Shown: positions 17,836-26,693, counted from the first letter of the stretch. The stretch: 64,000 nt of DNA from Bacillota bacterium (GCA_023392595.1 JAEVYU010000004.1:17648-81647), one strand, 5' to 3'. The notes: generated from the letters alone by a model not told the origin. Program-made: numbers and translations.

Positions 17836-18123
17836 ATGGAAGATAAAAAGAAGCCCAACGATCTAATCCATCAATTGACATTAGCCAATCGCAGTCAGTT
17901 AATTGTAGAGGGAGTGAGCAATCTGGGTTGTTACGATCAAGAACAGATAATTTTAGAAACGAGTTTGGGAGTTTTGGAAATAAAAGGAGAAGGATTGCAT
18001 ATCCAACAATTAAGTTTGGATTTAGGTAAGGTTACGGTTGATGGTAATGTTTACTCACTGATGTATACGGATGAAAATGCCTTGAAAAAGGGGAGGGGCT
18101 TTTTAAGCCGTTTAATTAAATAA
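17836..18123 (+). CDS. yabP: sporulation protein YabP
   Basis: 95 residues, standard YabP size, with the family core HQLTLANRSQLIVEGVSNLG then ILETSLGVLEIKGEGLHIQQ and LDLGKVTVDGNVYSLMY. YabP is a small beta-rich sporulation protein related to YqfC; in B. subtilis it is made in the mother cell and needed for normal spores. The ATG at 17836 has GAAGGAG 8 nt upstream, so the 19 extra residues of the longer frame (17779) are not used. Separated from yabQ by an inserted lytic transglycosylase. Confidence 0.9.
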   Translation: MEDKKKPNDLIHQLTLANRSQLIVEGVSNLGCYDQEQIILETSLGVLEIKGEGLHIQQLSLDLGKVTVDGNVYSLMYTDENALKKGRGFLSRLIK

Positions 18124-18201
18124 TAAAGAAGGCTATAAGAAGGTGGTTTTGCAGGATAATTCAAATTTGACACCGAAATAAATCGATAATGGTTTGATTT
18201 T

Positions 18202-18232
18202 AACTACCACGGGCCAAAAAAGGCGGGTAGTT
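18202..18232. repeat. imperfect hairpin between yabP and the transglycosylase gene
   Basis: AACTACC (18202-18208) and GGTAGTT (18226-18232) pair around a GC-rich inner part (GGGCC...GGC). No T-run follows, so its role as terminator is doubtful. Confidence 0.35.
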
Positions 18233-18318
18233 GAGAGAACGACTAAACCCAAAAATGGATTCGGCATTTGAAAAGGTAATGTTTAGTTGAAAGAACCAAT
18301 ATTGATTCGAGGTGTCCA

Positions 18319-19155
18319 ATGCCTTTAACCAATGCATCGGCGGCAAGAAGGAGACGAGCCCGCTCCCGTTCATTTCCTGAACTTTTCCAAAGAATTATTA
18401 TTACAGCATTTAAATTTATTCTTAGTCCAATTATTATTTTCGCAGATTCCTTTCGCCGTAAGGGGACACTTGATGGAACCTGGATTTTTTCATTTTTTTT
18501 GTTTATTACTGTAGTCCTGGGGCTTACCGGAGTCGGTATTTTGGTCACTGAAGGCCCGCTCTTGAAAACTATGAAAATGATGACTGCGGTTACGGAAAAT
18601 CAAGAAAACTTGTCTGGAGATTTACAGCCTGTTATTCGGATGATTAATCGTAGCGCTTTGGCAAATAATGTGGATCCCCATTTGGTTTATGCTATTATTA
18701 AATCAGAAAGTAATTTTTCGCCACGGGCCGTTTCGCCTCGTGGCGCAAAAGGGCTTATGCAGCTTATGCCGGAGGTTTGGAAATATTATCATCATAAATT
18801 GGAAGATAATGGCAATGAGGATGATATTTTTGCCCCGGAAGCCAATATTGATGTAGGCGTAAGATATCTGAAAGATTTATTGGATCATTATCAAGGACGG
18901 GTTGATTTGGCTTTAGAGGCCTACAATGCCGGTATATCCAATGTTAGACCGGGAAATGAACCCAAATATAAAGAGACAAGGGGTTATGTTCAAAATACAC
19001 TTGGATTATGGCAATCGTTGCGCCGGGAAGCTATTAAACATGAACTCCAAATGTCGCTCTATTTGCAAAAGGGATTGAAATGTTTATTTGGGATTTCCTT
19101 TTTATGTTGGCTGATTTTATTTTGGTGGGCGCGGTTTCGTTTGTTTGGAAAATAA
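18319..19155 (+). CDS. membrane-anchored SLT-domain lytic transglycosylase
   Basis: 278 residues. An Arg-rich cytoplasmic start (ARRRRARSRS) precedes a transmembrane helix (about 54-76, FSFFLFITVVLGLTGVGILV). A Slt/GEWL domain follows: YAIIKSESNFSPRAVSPRGA has the catalytic Glu, and AKGLMQLMP, ANIDVGVRYLKDLL and LALEAYNAG are the other family motifs. A second hydrophobic segment near the C-terminus (LFGISFLCWLILFWW) would return the chain into the membrane, which is unusual for this family. The enzyme cleaves peptidoglycan between MurNAc and GlcNAc. It is inserted between yabP and yabQ, suggesting a role in spore envelope formation. Confidence 0.85.
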   Translation: MPLTNASAARRRRARSRSFPELFQRIIITAFKFILSPIIIFADSFRRKGTLDGTWIFSFFLFITVVLGLTGVGILVTEGPLLKTMKMMTAVTENQENLSGDLQPVIRMINRSALANNVDPHLVYAIIKSESNFSPRAVSPRGAKGLMQLMPEVWKYYHHKLEDNGNEDDIFAPEANIDVGVRYLKDLLDHYQGRVDLALEAYNAGISNVRPGNEPKYKETRGYVQNTLGLWQSLRREAIKHELQMSLYLQKGLKCLFGISFLCWLILFWWARFRLFGK

Positions 19156-19233
19156 ATTGATACTGTGAACTTTCATTCTAAAAAGTATAAAAGTTCCTCT
19201 CTTCACATATGTTTTTTCGGGAGGAATAAAGAA

Positions 19234-19635
19234 ATGGAATTCATTCATCTACAGCTAAATACTTTTCTGGTACTCCTTTTTACGGGCATTCTATGGGGAA
19301 TCTTTTTTGATTTATACCGGGTTTTTCGAAGCCGGATTCGAGTCAACCGGGTTATCGACGGTATGGGGGATGTTATATTCTGGATATTGGCTGCGATGTT
19401 AATTATTCCGTTTATTTATTGGGCAACCTGGCTTGAGTTGAGACTGTTTGTCTGGTTTATTATTATATTAGGATTAATTCTATATTTCGTCTATTTAAGC
19501 AGTATTTTGATACCGGTTTTCAAGATTTTTTGGCAAGCTGTTAACTGGTTTCCGGGAATGATAATAAATATTTTTAGTCGGTTGAAGTATAATTTGCGAA
19601 AATTGTTGTACTTTTTAAATCATCGAAACCTATAA
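19234..19635 (+). CDS. yabQ: spore cortex biosynthesis membrane protein YabQ
   Basis: 133 residues from ATG 19234 (GGGAGGAATAAAGAA upstream); the longer frame from 19165 is not needed. It opens with QLNTFLVLLFTGILWGIFFD and LYRVFRSRIR, the YabQ signature, then shows several hydrophobic helices. YabQ is required for spore cortex formation in B. subtilis. Its last codons overlap the convergent lacI-type gene by 6 nt. The divIC gene that usually follows is absent. Confidence 0.85.
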   Translation: MEFIHLQLNTFLVLLFTGILWGIFFDLYRVFRSRIRVNRVIDGMGDVIFWILAAMLIIPFIYWATWLELRLFVWFIIILGLILYFVYLSSILIPVFKIFWQAVNWFPGMIINIFSRLKYNLRKLLYFLNHRNL

Positions 19636-20640
19636 AAATTTGCCGCGGACTACGAATTCGCTATTCAGAACGATTCCGGGTACTTTAGAACCGGAACTGA
19701 TTACTTCAATAATCATTTTACCTGCTTGATTACCTTGCTCATACGCTGGATTATTTATACTGCTAATGAAAGGGTAAGCTTTTTGGGTGAGGGGCAAATT
19801 ATCTCCGGCGATGATTTCAATGTCACGGTGAATCTTGATTCCTGACTCGCCAATCCGTTTAATAACTCCATAAGTGGTGGGGTCGCTGGAACAAATAACT
19901 GCCGTTATATCTGGATTTGACTCTTTTAGTTTTTGGAATGAACGATAACCGCCCTCAAAAGAAAAATCTCCTTCAGTGACTAATTCCGACCGGTATTCGA
20001 TGTTGCTTTCCTGTAAAGCCATTTGATAACCGCGAAGTAAATCTTCTTTTCCCAAAATAAAAAAATCGTGTGGTTTATTAATTAGACCGATACGGCGATG
20101 GCCGAGAGAAATTAAATATTTGGTTGCTGCATAAGCCCCCGGAGTGAGATTGATATCTACAAAATTGGTTTTCTGTTCTTCAAAAGAAAGCCCAAGAGTT
20201 ACGTAAGAAAAATTTTTCTCATTAAATTCATAAATGATTTTTTCGACACCTGCTGAAGGATAAAGAATGACTCCATCAACGCTCCGGTGTTTTACAAGAC
20301 GAACCGCTTCGTTTAAAGCGTCTTTTTTGTAAACAGGAGCCGAAATAATAACCTCATAGCCCCTGGTCGTCAATAAATCGTGCGCTCCGCGCAGTTGTTC
20401 CATCATGTTGGGATCCTGGAATACGAAATCCGACCCATAAGGAACGATAAATCCCACAATATTGGAACATTTTCTTTTTAAACTGGCAGCAATGGCATTA
20501 GGGTGATAGTCCAGTTTTTTAATAACTGCATTAACACGCTCCCGGGTTTCCTCTGTAACTAAGTTCGGTTCATTGATAACCCGGGAAACTGTTTTTGGAG
20601 ACACGGCAGCTAATCTTGCAACATCATATAAAGTCGCCAT
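19630..20640 (-). CDS. LacI-family transcriptional regulator of the cellobiose locus
   Basis: 336 residues. An N-terminal LacI HTH and hinge (ATLYDVARLAAVSPKTVSRV, then PNAIAASLKRK) is followed by a periplasmic-binding-protein-like sugar-sensing domain (IVGFIVPYGSDFVF ... LISLGHRRIGLI ... AVICSSDPTTYGVI). It lies 121 nt downstream of, and on the same strand as, cellobiose phosphorylase. LacI proteins bind palindromes with a central CG; five such sites fall in the neighbourhood (23231, 23448, 23583, 23766, 26775), so it probably represses this locus until cellobiose or a product is present. Confidence 0.9.
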   Translation of the reverse strand: MATLYDVARLAAVSPKTVSRVINEPNLVTEETRERVNAVIKKLDYHPNAIAASLKRKCSNIVGFIVPYGSDFVFQDPNMMEQLRGAHDLLTTRGYEVIISAPVYKKDALNEAVRLVKHRSVDGVILYPSAGVEKIIYEFNEKNFSYVTLGLSFEEQKTNFVDINLTPGAYAATKYLISLGHRRIGLINKPHDFFILGKEDLLRGYQMALQESNIEYRSELVTEGDFSFEGGYRSFQKLKESNPDITAVICSSDPTTYGVIKRIGESGIKIHRDIEIIAGDNLPLTQKAYPFISSINNPAYEQGNQAGKMIIEVISSGSKVPGIVLNSEFVVRGKFL

Positions 20641-20697
20641 TCTTGGTTCACTCGCTTTACGTTAGTTGTGATGTTTCATCTAAAGCCATAGATCAGG

Positions 20698-20747
20698 AAC
20701 CAAGATTTTGGGATACCGCTGTGGGTGATACCATGAAGTTCTTGGTT
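20698..20747. repeat. inverted repeat in the gap between cbp and lacI-type gene
   Basis: AACCAAGA (20698-20705) pairs with TCTTGGTT (20740-20747); a further copy TTCTTGGTTCAC overlaps the regulator's start codon (20639-20650). It may limit read-through from the phosphorylase into the regulator or act as a local control element. Weakly supported. Confidence 0.35.
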
Positions 20748-20761
20748 TACTGGGTGACGGC

Positions 20762-23185
20762 TCAGGTTTCACAATATACTTCAACAACCCCTGTCATTTT
20801 ACCTGCCGGTACAATTTTTCCAGGTAAACTCTCTCCACCCGCTTTAAGTATATAATGACCGGAACGGTTGTTTTTAATATGGATTTTGTAAAGTACACCT
20901 CTAAATTTCCGATTGATTTTTATTTCTTGGAATCTAGCAGGGATGCATGGATCGACACGTAGTCCATCGAATTCAGGACGAATTCCTAAAATGTACTGTG
21001 TAATGGCAACATAATTCCAGGCCGCGGTTCCGGTAAGCCAGGAATTCTTGGCTTGACCGTGGTGCTTGGCATCGCTGCCCGCAATCATTTGGGAGTAAAC
21101 ATAGGGTTCCATTCGATGTAAATCACTAATTTCTTCGCGATATGCGGGAGCGATTTTCTGGTAATATTCGAATGCTTGGTCTGCCCGGCCGAGAACAGTT
21201 TCCGCTATCATGATCCAAGAGTTATTATGACAGAAAACTCCGGCATTTTCTTTATATCCCGGTGGGTATGAACTTATCTCGCCCAATTCAAGATGATATT
21301 CGGTGTAGGGAGGGTTTAATAAACGAACACCGTGGGCGGTATCCAGCCGCTTTTTTACCGAGTTTAAAGCCTTGAGGGCGAACCCGTTTTCCACTCCAAT
21401 GCCGGCCATAACACATATGCCTTGCGGCTCGATATAAATCTGGCCTTCTTTGTTTTCATGGCTGCCAACTTTGTGTCCGGCATCGTCATAAGCCCGTAAA
21501 AACCACTCGCCATCATATCCGTCATTAATAATAGTTTGCCGCATGTTTTCAACGATGTTTAATACGGAGATTGCCTCGGAATTAAAGCCTTGACGGCGAC
21601 ATAGTTCGGCGTATTCCGGGCCTATATGGACAAACATTCCGGCTATAAAAATAGATTCGGCAATTTTACCTTCTTTGCTGGTGCATACTTGGAAGGATTC
21701 ATCCGGTGTTTCTGAATAACAATTCAAGTTCAGACAATCGTTCCAGTCAGCATGACCAATGAGTGGTAATCCATGGGGTCCGACGTTGGTAGCGGTATAT
21801 CGTATTGAACGGCGTAAATGCTCCAGTAAGCTTTCGGCAAGATCAGGGTCATTATTAAACGGCACCTGCTCATTTAAAATCGAATAATCTCCGGTTTCTT
21901 TAATATAGCCGATAACTGAGTAAACGAGCCATAAAGGGTCGTCATTGAACCCGCTGCCAATATCGGAGTTGCCCTTTTTGGTTAAAGGCTGATATTGATG
22001 ATAAGCGCTGCCATCAGGCAATTGAGTAGCTGCCAAATCTAAAATTCTTGTCCGGGCTCTTTCGGGTACCATACCGACAAAACCCAACAAATCTTGATTG
22101 GAATCCCTAAAGCCCATACCCCGTCCAATACCGGATTCAAAATAAGAGGCGCTACGGGATAGGTTAAACGTAACCATTGTCTGATAAGGATTCCATGTGT
22201 TAACCATCCGATTAAGCTCGGATTCATTACTTTCCAATGTATAAACGGAAAGTAAGTTTAACCAATATTCCTTCAATTTTACCAGCGCTTTATCAACCTG
22301 GCTGGGTGAGTTAAATTCAGCAATAATCTTTTGAGCCGGCTCTTTATTAATAATACCGGGTTTTTGCCATTTTTGAACATTGGGCACTTCAACATATCCT
22401 AACACAAATATGTATTCTTTACTTGATCCCGGTTCAAGGGTTATTTCCAAACAATGGGAGGCAATCGGAGACCAGCCGTCGGCCATTGAATTATTCGATT
22501 TTCCGTTTGTAACCACCAGTGGGTTATGAAGATCGTGATATAAGCCGATGAATGATTCCCGATCGGTATCAAAACCGGCAATGGGTTGATTAACGCTATA
22601 AAACGAATAATGGTTGCGGCGTTCTCGGTACTCGGTTTTGTGGTAAATGACATTTTCTTCTACCTCAACCTCGCCGGTATTGAAGTTGCGTTGAAAATTG
22701 GTCATGTCATCATAGGCATTCCATAAGCAAAATTCGATAAAAGAAAAGACTTTAAAGCTTCTGGTTTGTTTGCTCTGGTTTGATACGACGACTCGATGGA
22801 TTTCACAGTTTTGGCCAACGGGAATAAAATAGGTAATTTCAGTTTTGATCTGGTTTTTTGAACCGCATATTTTAGTATAGCCCATACCGTGCCTGCATTC
22901 GTAAAAATCCAAATCGGTTTGAACGGGTTGCCAGGAGGGAGACCAGATGTCTTCGTTGTCATTAATGTAAAAATAACGGCCGTTATTATCAAAAGGAATA
23001 TTATTGTAACGGTAACGGGTGATTCTGCGGAGACGGGCGTCTTTGTAGAAACAGTATCCGCCGCCGGTATTGGAAATCATGCCAAAAAAGTCCTGAGTCC
23101 CCAGGTAATTTATCCATGGTGAAGGAGTTTTAGGAGTGGTAATTACATATTCTTGCAGAGCATCGTCAAAATATCCGAATTTCAT
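20762..23185 (-). CDS. cbp: cellobiose phosphorylase (GH94)
   Basis: 807 residues, matching the GH94 cellobiose phosphorylase family over its whole length: MKFGYFDDALQEYVITTPKT, CFYKDARLRRITRYRYNN, MVTFNLSRSASYFESGIGRG, MGFRDSNQDLLGF, and HADWNDCLNLN with the catalytic Asp of the (alpha/alpha)6 barrel. The cytoplasmic enzyme splits cellobiose with phosphate to alpha-glucose-1-phosphate and glucose, saving ATP. ATG 23185 was chosen for AAAGGATG 8 nt upstream and the family start. A consensus promoter and an operator lie just upstream. Confidence 0.95.
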   Translation of the reverse strand: MKFGYFDDALQEYVITTPKTPSPWINYLGTQDFFGMISNTGGGYCFYKDARLRRITRYRYNNIPFDNNGRYFYINDNEDIWSPSWQPVQTDLDFYECRHGMGYTKICGSKNQIKTEITYFIPVGQNCEIHRVVVSNQSKQTRSFKVFSFIEFCLWNAYDDMTNFQRNFNTGEVEVEENVIYHKTEYRERRNHYSFYSVNQPIAGFDTDRESFIGLYHDLHNPLVVTNGKSNNSMADGWSPIASHCLEITLEPGSSKEYIFVLGYVEVPNVQKWQKPGIINKEPAQKIIAEFNSPSQVDKALVKLKEYWLNLLSVYTLESNESELNRMVNTWNPYQTMVTFNLSRSASYFESGIGRGMGFRDSNQDLLGFVGMVPERARTRILDLAATQLPDGSAYHQYQPLTKKGNSDIGSGFNDDPLWLVYSVIGYIKETGDYSILNEQVPFNNDPDLAESLLEHLRRSIRYTATNVGPHGLPLIGHADWNDCLNLNCYSETPDESFQVCTSKEGKIAESIFIAGMFVHIGPEYAELCRRQGFNSEAISVLNIVENMRQTIINDGYDGEWFLRAYDDAGHKVGSHENKEGQIYIEPQGICVMAGIGVENGFALKALNSVKKRLDTAHGVRLLNPPYTEYHLELGEISSYPPGYKENAGVFCHNNSWIMIAETVLGRADQAFEYYQKIAPAYREEISDLHRMEPYVYSQMIAGSDAKHHGQAKNSWLTGTAAWNYVAITQYILGIRPEFDGLRVDPCIPARFQEIKINRKFRGVLYKIHIKNNRSGHYILKAGGESLPGKIVPAGKMTGVVEVYCET

Positions 23186-23230
23186 TCCAATCATCCTTTG
23201 CAATAGTATAAAAGCCACAATATTGGAAAA

Positions 23231-23242
23231 GACATCGAAGTC
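23231..23242. promoter_or_regulatory. LacI-type operator at the cbp transcription start
   Basis: GACATCGAAGTC is a near-perfect palindrome with a central TCGA, directly downstream of the cbp -10 box, where repressor binding would block initiation. It shares the layout of four other sites in the locus. Confidence 0.5.
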
Positions 23243-23271
23243 ATTATAGCTGGTAAAAAGAAATTTGTCAA
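23243..23271 (-). promoter_or_regulatory. consensus sigma-A promoter of cbp
   Basis: On the minus strand: TTGACA (complement of 23266-23271), exactly 17 nt, then TATAAT (complement of 23243-23248), 58 nt before the cbp ATG. This is a perfect consensus, so tight repression would be needed when the sugar is absent. Confidence 0.8.
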
Positions 23272-23446
23272 TGATCGGGGCCCGTGCGCAAGCAAAAGAT
23301 TTGTAATTAAGAAAGATCAGCGGGGCTTTGAATGTTTAGGATTCCTCCGAATTCATGGTGATAACGGCAAAAACCATGATGGTTATAAACAGGCCCCAAC
23401 ATTAATAAAATGAAAACAATGCAATACAAAATTGTAAAAAAAATAT

Positions 23447-23476
23447 TTGACACCGGTGACATAACTGTGATAGTAT
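23447..23476 (+). promoter_or_regulatory. promoter with overlapping LacI-type operator, reading towards the porin gene
   Basis: TTGACA at 23447-23452, an 18-nt spacer and TAGTAT at 23471-23476. The palindrome TGACACCGGTGACA (23448-23461) overlaps the -35 box and fits the TGNNANCGNTNNCA pattern of LacI/CcpA-type operators. Transcription would give a leader of about 480 nt before the porin. Confidence 0.55.
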
Positions 23477-23582
23477 AAAAACAGTTGTATGGTTATTTTT
23501 TACAGTAAAGGTAAAAATAGTAGCAGTGAGCTGCGACGATGTAAATGCAAAGAAAAATGGTGTTTTTGTAAAAAAATATATA

Positions 23583-23596
23583 TGTCATCGATGTCC
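23583..23596. promoter_or_regulatory. LacI-type operator-like palindrome
   Basis: TGTCATCGATGTCC; read on the other strand it is GGACATCGATGACA, one mismatch from TGNNANCGNTNNCA. Lies in the porin leader. Confidence 0.4.
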
Positions 23597-23765
23597 AAAG
23601 GAACCTGTCGATTGTGACTGATAAAAACATTGATTTGATAATGTTTTGTAAAATAAAAAAAGTGGTTTTTTGTGGAAAACGGGATTGTAACAGAAGTTAA
23701 AATGGGAAGCAATGGGATGATAAATATTAATTAATGTAAGAAATATCGCTGGTAGATCAAAAAAA

Positions 23766-23779
23766 TGATACCGATGACA
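23766..23779. promoter_or_regulatory. LacI-type operator-like palindrome
   Basis: TGATACCGATGACA, full match to TGNNANCGNTNNCA, in the porin leader. Confidence 0.45.
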
Positions 23780-23847
23780 TAAAATACCTCTGCTGTTTAG
23801 CCCGAGAGGGTTTATAGCTATAGAACCTTTAAGCGGATCCGACAGGG

Positions 23848-23897
23848 AAAGGAGGTGAAATATTACTTTTATTTCATTTGGATGGTTGAGAGCGTAA
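23848..23897 (+). other. very strong ribosome-binding sequence without an evident start codon
   Basis: AAAGGAGGTGA (23848-23858) is followed by ATATTAC with no ATG/GTG/TTG at normal spacing. An ATT at 23862 would open an 11-codon frame ending at 23897. It may be a leader peptide with a rare start, or anti-SD-binding RNA in the porin 5' leader. Confidence 0.35.
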
Positions 23898-23966
23898 TCA
23901 AACGAAACTGGAAAAGTTGATTGCAATCTCAAAACGGCTCGAACTTGAAATTAAAAGGAGGATTTA

Positions 23967-25181
23967 ATGTTGAAAAAGTCATTCATTCTTGTTTTGGTGG
24001 TAGTTCTTACGCTGGCAATCACGGTTACAGCCTCGGCGTCCACTTTTAACCCCTATTGCGGCGGCAGGCTTGTCTGGTCCTATATTAATTCGGATTCCTC
24101 GGATAATTGGAAAGATAACCCGGTATCTCTTAACCACGGCGGTCTGAAATTGTTACTTCGGGAGTCCCTTTCCGATGAGGCCACCGGGACCTGGGCCAAT
24201 ATTGGGTTTAAGGCGAACGGGTGGTCAAACGATCTCTACAACTCTAGTAAAGGTGAGGCTAACGGTTCGGGCGCCATTGATACCAGTATAATTTACGATT
24301 TTGGTTGGAAACAGATTGGCGGTTCCAAAATTAACATTTGGTACAGCAACTGGGAATCCGAGACCACCAATATCGGTCAGGGCAAGATTTATAACGTATA
24401 CCCGACCCAGTTTAACGAGGATAATGTCTTTGACCGCGATGCGAGTCATTGTATCACTATTGATTATCTTGGCGATAATCTGGTTCTTAGCGCTATCTAT
24501 GAACCCAATAAAACCGAGAGTATCGATGAAAACCGAGTTTTCCTCGCCGCTACTTATAAGTTTGAGGGCGGAGACGTCCATGCCGGTTATTATAAAGGGG
24601 ATACAGATTATAGTGGTTATCTTCCCATTGATGCAACTAAGACGGTTACTGCGCACTCTAAATCCACTGAAATGAGCGTTGGCGCAGCAGCCAAGCTAGG
24701 CTTCATAACCGCTAAAATCGATTATCTTAAATTGAAGATGGACGAATTCAAAGAGCTTCAAGCGGTTAAGGATGATAAGGGTAATATTACTGGTAATGAA
24801 GCAACCGGAAATTGGGTTGAGTGCCCATATGACGGCGGCAATGTTACCCAGCTTAACATTTCTTTTGATGATTTAAAATTTGATGTTACTTTGATCAATG
24901 ATGATAATTACTTTTTCAAAACCGATGGCGGTAAAGGATATCAAGTCCGTTACAGCGGTTTTTGCGACGGCAAGCTTTCGTTGGTTTATAAAGCCATGGT
25001 TGCTGATAAAGATAGCGATGCCACAGGCGTCCAGGGCGATCTCGAAAGCGGCGATTTCAGCACCGCATATATCGGATATAAATACGGTATTTTTGAAACC
25101 AGAATCGGCTGGGGTAGCCACGGTAAAGACGCTGGTAAAGATGACTATGCGTTTGCCAGTGTTTATGCCAATTTTTGGTGA
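23967..25181 (+). CDS. porin-like outer-membrane beta-barrel protein
   Basis: 404 residues. Signal peptide (KKSFILVLVVVLTLAITVTA, cleavage near ASA-ST), then a long stretch of alternating polar/apolar residues with frequent aromatic and Gly residues and many short Asp/Gly/Asn-rich turns (for example YDFGWKQIGGSKINIWYSNW, VFLAATYKFEGGDVHAGYY). The chain ends YAFASVYANFW, a C-terminal aromatic residue as used for recognition by the BAM complex. No SLH domain. This fits an outer-membrane channel for oligosaccharides; a function in cellobiose entry is inferred from position between cbp and the ABC genes. GGAGG lies about 7 nt before the ATG and a terminator follows. Confidence 0.65.
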   Translation: MLKKSFILVLVVVLTLAITVTASASTFNPYCGGRLVWSYINSDSSDNWKDNPVSLNHGGLKLLLRESLSDEATGTWANIGFKANGWSNDLYNSSKGEANGSGAIDTSIIYDFGWKQIGGSKINIWYSNWESETTNIGQGKIYNVYPTQFNEDNVFDRDASHCITIDYLGDNLVLSAIYEPNKTESIDENRVFLAATYKFEGGDVHAGYYKGDTDYSGYLPIDATKTVTAHSKSTEMSVGAAAKLGFITAKIDYLKLKMDEFKELQAVKDDKGNITGNEATGNWVECPYDGGNVTQLNISFDDLKFDVTLINDDNYFFKTDGGKGYQVRYSGFCDGKLSLVYKAMVADKDSDATGVQGDLESGDFSTAYIGYKYGIFETRIGWGSHGKDAGKDDYAFASVYANFW

Positions 25182-25201
25182 GATTATCTGAAAACTCAAG
25201 T

Positions 25202-25231
25202 GGGGTTGTCTCAATCTGAGACACCCCTTTT
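25202..25231 (+). terminator. intrinsic terminator after the porin gene
   Basis: GGGGTTGTCTCA and TGAGACACCCC pair with one bulge, followed by TTTT. Confidence 0.7.
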
Positions 25232-25460
25232 CCGAATGATATTTCCGGAAAGAAACTGAATACTTATGTTCCCATTACTTGGGGAATATTCTGGCGGAAT
25301 AAATAGAATAATGTTTGTTATGGATATTTGGCTTCATAAAGATGGCATCATAACATTTGAAAGTTATAGGGAAAATTCCCTTGAATATATGAATCTCTTA
25401 AGAAAACCGTCATATCGAAAAAGAGGCAATTTTTCGGCATATTATTGGAGGGGGTCCGTC

Positions 25461-26693
25461 ATGAAGATGAAATATTTTCTTTTACTAGTTTTACTATTAT
25501 TATTGTCCGCCGTTCCAGTTATTGCAGCCGCCGGTAATGTTGGGAATGAACCGGCTATGGTAAGCAATGCCCAAAAAGTCGTCTTTTTGTCCAAACGGGA
25601 CGGCAATTTTGAAATTTACTCAGTCAATGACGATGGAAGCGAATTAAAGAGACTTACCAGCAGTAAAGGTGATGAATCGATGCCGAGTTGGTCTCCGGAT
25701 GGGAACAAACTGCTCTATTTACTGAAAAAGGGAAAACAATATCAATTATGGACGATGAAAAGTGATGGTAGCGGACAAATAAAGTTAGCCGACGATTGTA
25801 TAAATGATGATCCTCCTCTATGGTCTCCGGATAGTTTGAAGATTGTCTTTACTGCCAAATATCAATCAAAAAGAACGGTTTTTATGGCCGATAGCGAAGG
25901 CTGGGGCTTAACACGTTTATCCTCCCCGGGTACGGAGGGTTTTGCGCCTGTATGGTCTCATGACGGTTCTCAAATTATGTTTCTTCAAAAAAACAAAAAT
26001 GACATGTTTATCTATACCATTAATCCGGATGGGACAGGATTACGGAAAATCATGAAGGATTCCGCGACTTACCTGAATCCGATTTGGTCCCCGGACGGGC
26101 AAAAAATAGCATATATTTCTAAAAAACAGGTTTTTCTTGGAATCGAGAGTAAACTGTATGTGATGAACGGCAATGGCAGTGATATTATGCCCATCGCAAA
26201 AGTTAGTCAAAAAGTTGATGATGTCGATTTTAATGATGATTTTCACTGGTCGCCGGATGGTAAACAAATCGCCTTTACCAAAGTGGCGGACGTTGATGCG
26301 GATGTAACGGATGGAGGCAGACCCGTCTTTCGTTTTACCTACGGCACCTATGTAATCGCTGTCGATGGCAATAGTGATGAGAATCAGTTGGGGACAACCG
26401 GCATGAAACGTGCTAACCCGATTTGGTCGCCGGATTCGCTGCAGGTAGCTTTCTTTTCCGATTCAGAGCTGCATATATGGAATTTCAAAAATAAAATGGA
26501 AAATATTTTTCGTGTGAATGCTTCTATCCTACTTAGCCCTATACGCTGGTCTCCGGATGGTAAAAAAATTATTTTCGCCGCTAAGAATAGTTCTTTTCAA
26601 AAGTCCGGTCTTTACCTTGTAGAAATGGATGGAAAAGTCACTAAATTGACCGAAGAGAGTGATTATGACCCTGTTTGGGCGCCGGTTAACTGA
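25461..26693 (+). CDS. secreted TolB-like PD40 beta-propeller protein
   Basis: 410 residues from ATG 25461, which has GGAGGGG upstream and starts a signal peptide (MKMKYFLLLVLLLLLSAVPV); the frame reaching back to 25266 lacks a signal. At least seven PD40 repeats follow: SWSPDGNKLLYL, WSPDSLKIVFTA, VWSHDGSQIMFL, IWSPDGQKIAYI, HWSPDGKQIAFTK, IWSPDSLQVAFF, RWSPDGKKIIFA. These build a TolB-type propeller. Without the TolB N-terminal domain or Tol neighbours, a scaffold or binding role in the periplasm is likely rather than true TolB function. Confidence 0.8.
   Translation: MKMKYFLLLVLLLLLSAVPVIAAAGNVGNEPAMVSNAQKVVFLSKRDGNFEIYSVNDDGSELKRLTSSKGDESMPSWSPDGNKLLYLLKKGKQYQLWTMKSDGSGQIKLADDCINDDPPLWSPDSLKIVFTAKYQSKRTVFMADSEGWGLTRLSSPGTEGFAPVWSHDGSQIMFLQKNKNDMFIYTINPDGTGLRKIMKDSATYLNPIWSPDGQKIAYISKKQVFLGIESKLYVMNGNGSDIMPIAKVSQKVDDVDFNDDFHWSPDGKQIAFTKVADVDADVTDGGRPVFRFTYGTYVIAVDGNSDENQLGTTGMKRANPIWSPDSLQVAFFSDSELHIWNFKNKMENIFRVNASILLSPIRWSPDGKKIIFAAKNSSFQKSGLYLVEMDGKVTKLTEESDYDPVWAPVN

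Noticed and set aside
25461..26693. Calling the PD40 protein true TolB
   Set aside because: The TolB N-terminal domain and tolQRA/pal neighbours are missing; only the propeller repeats are shared.
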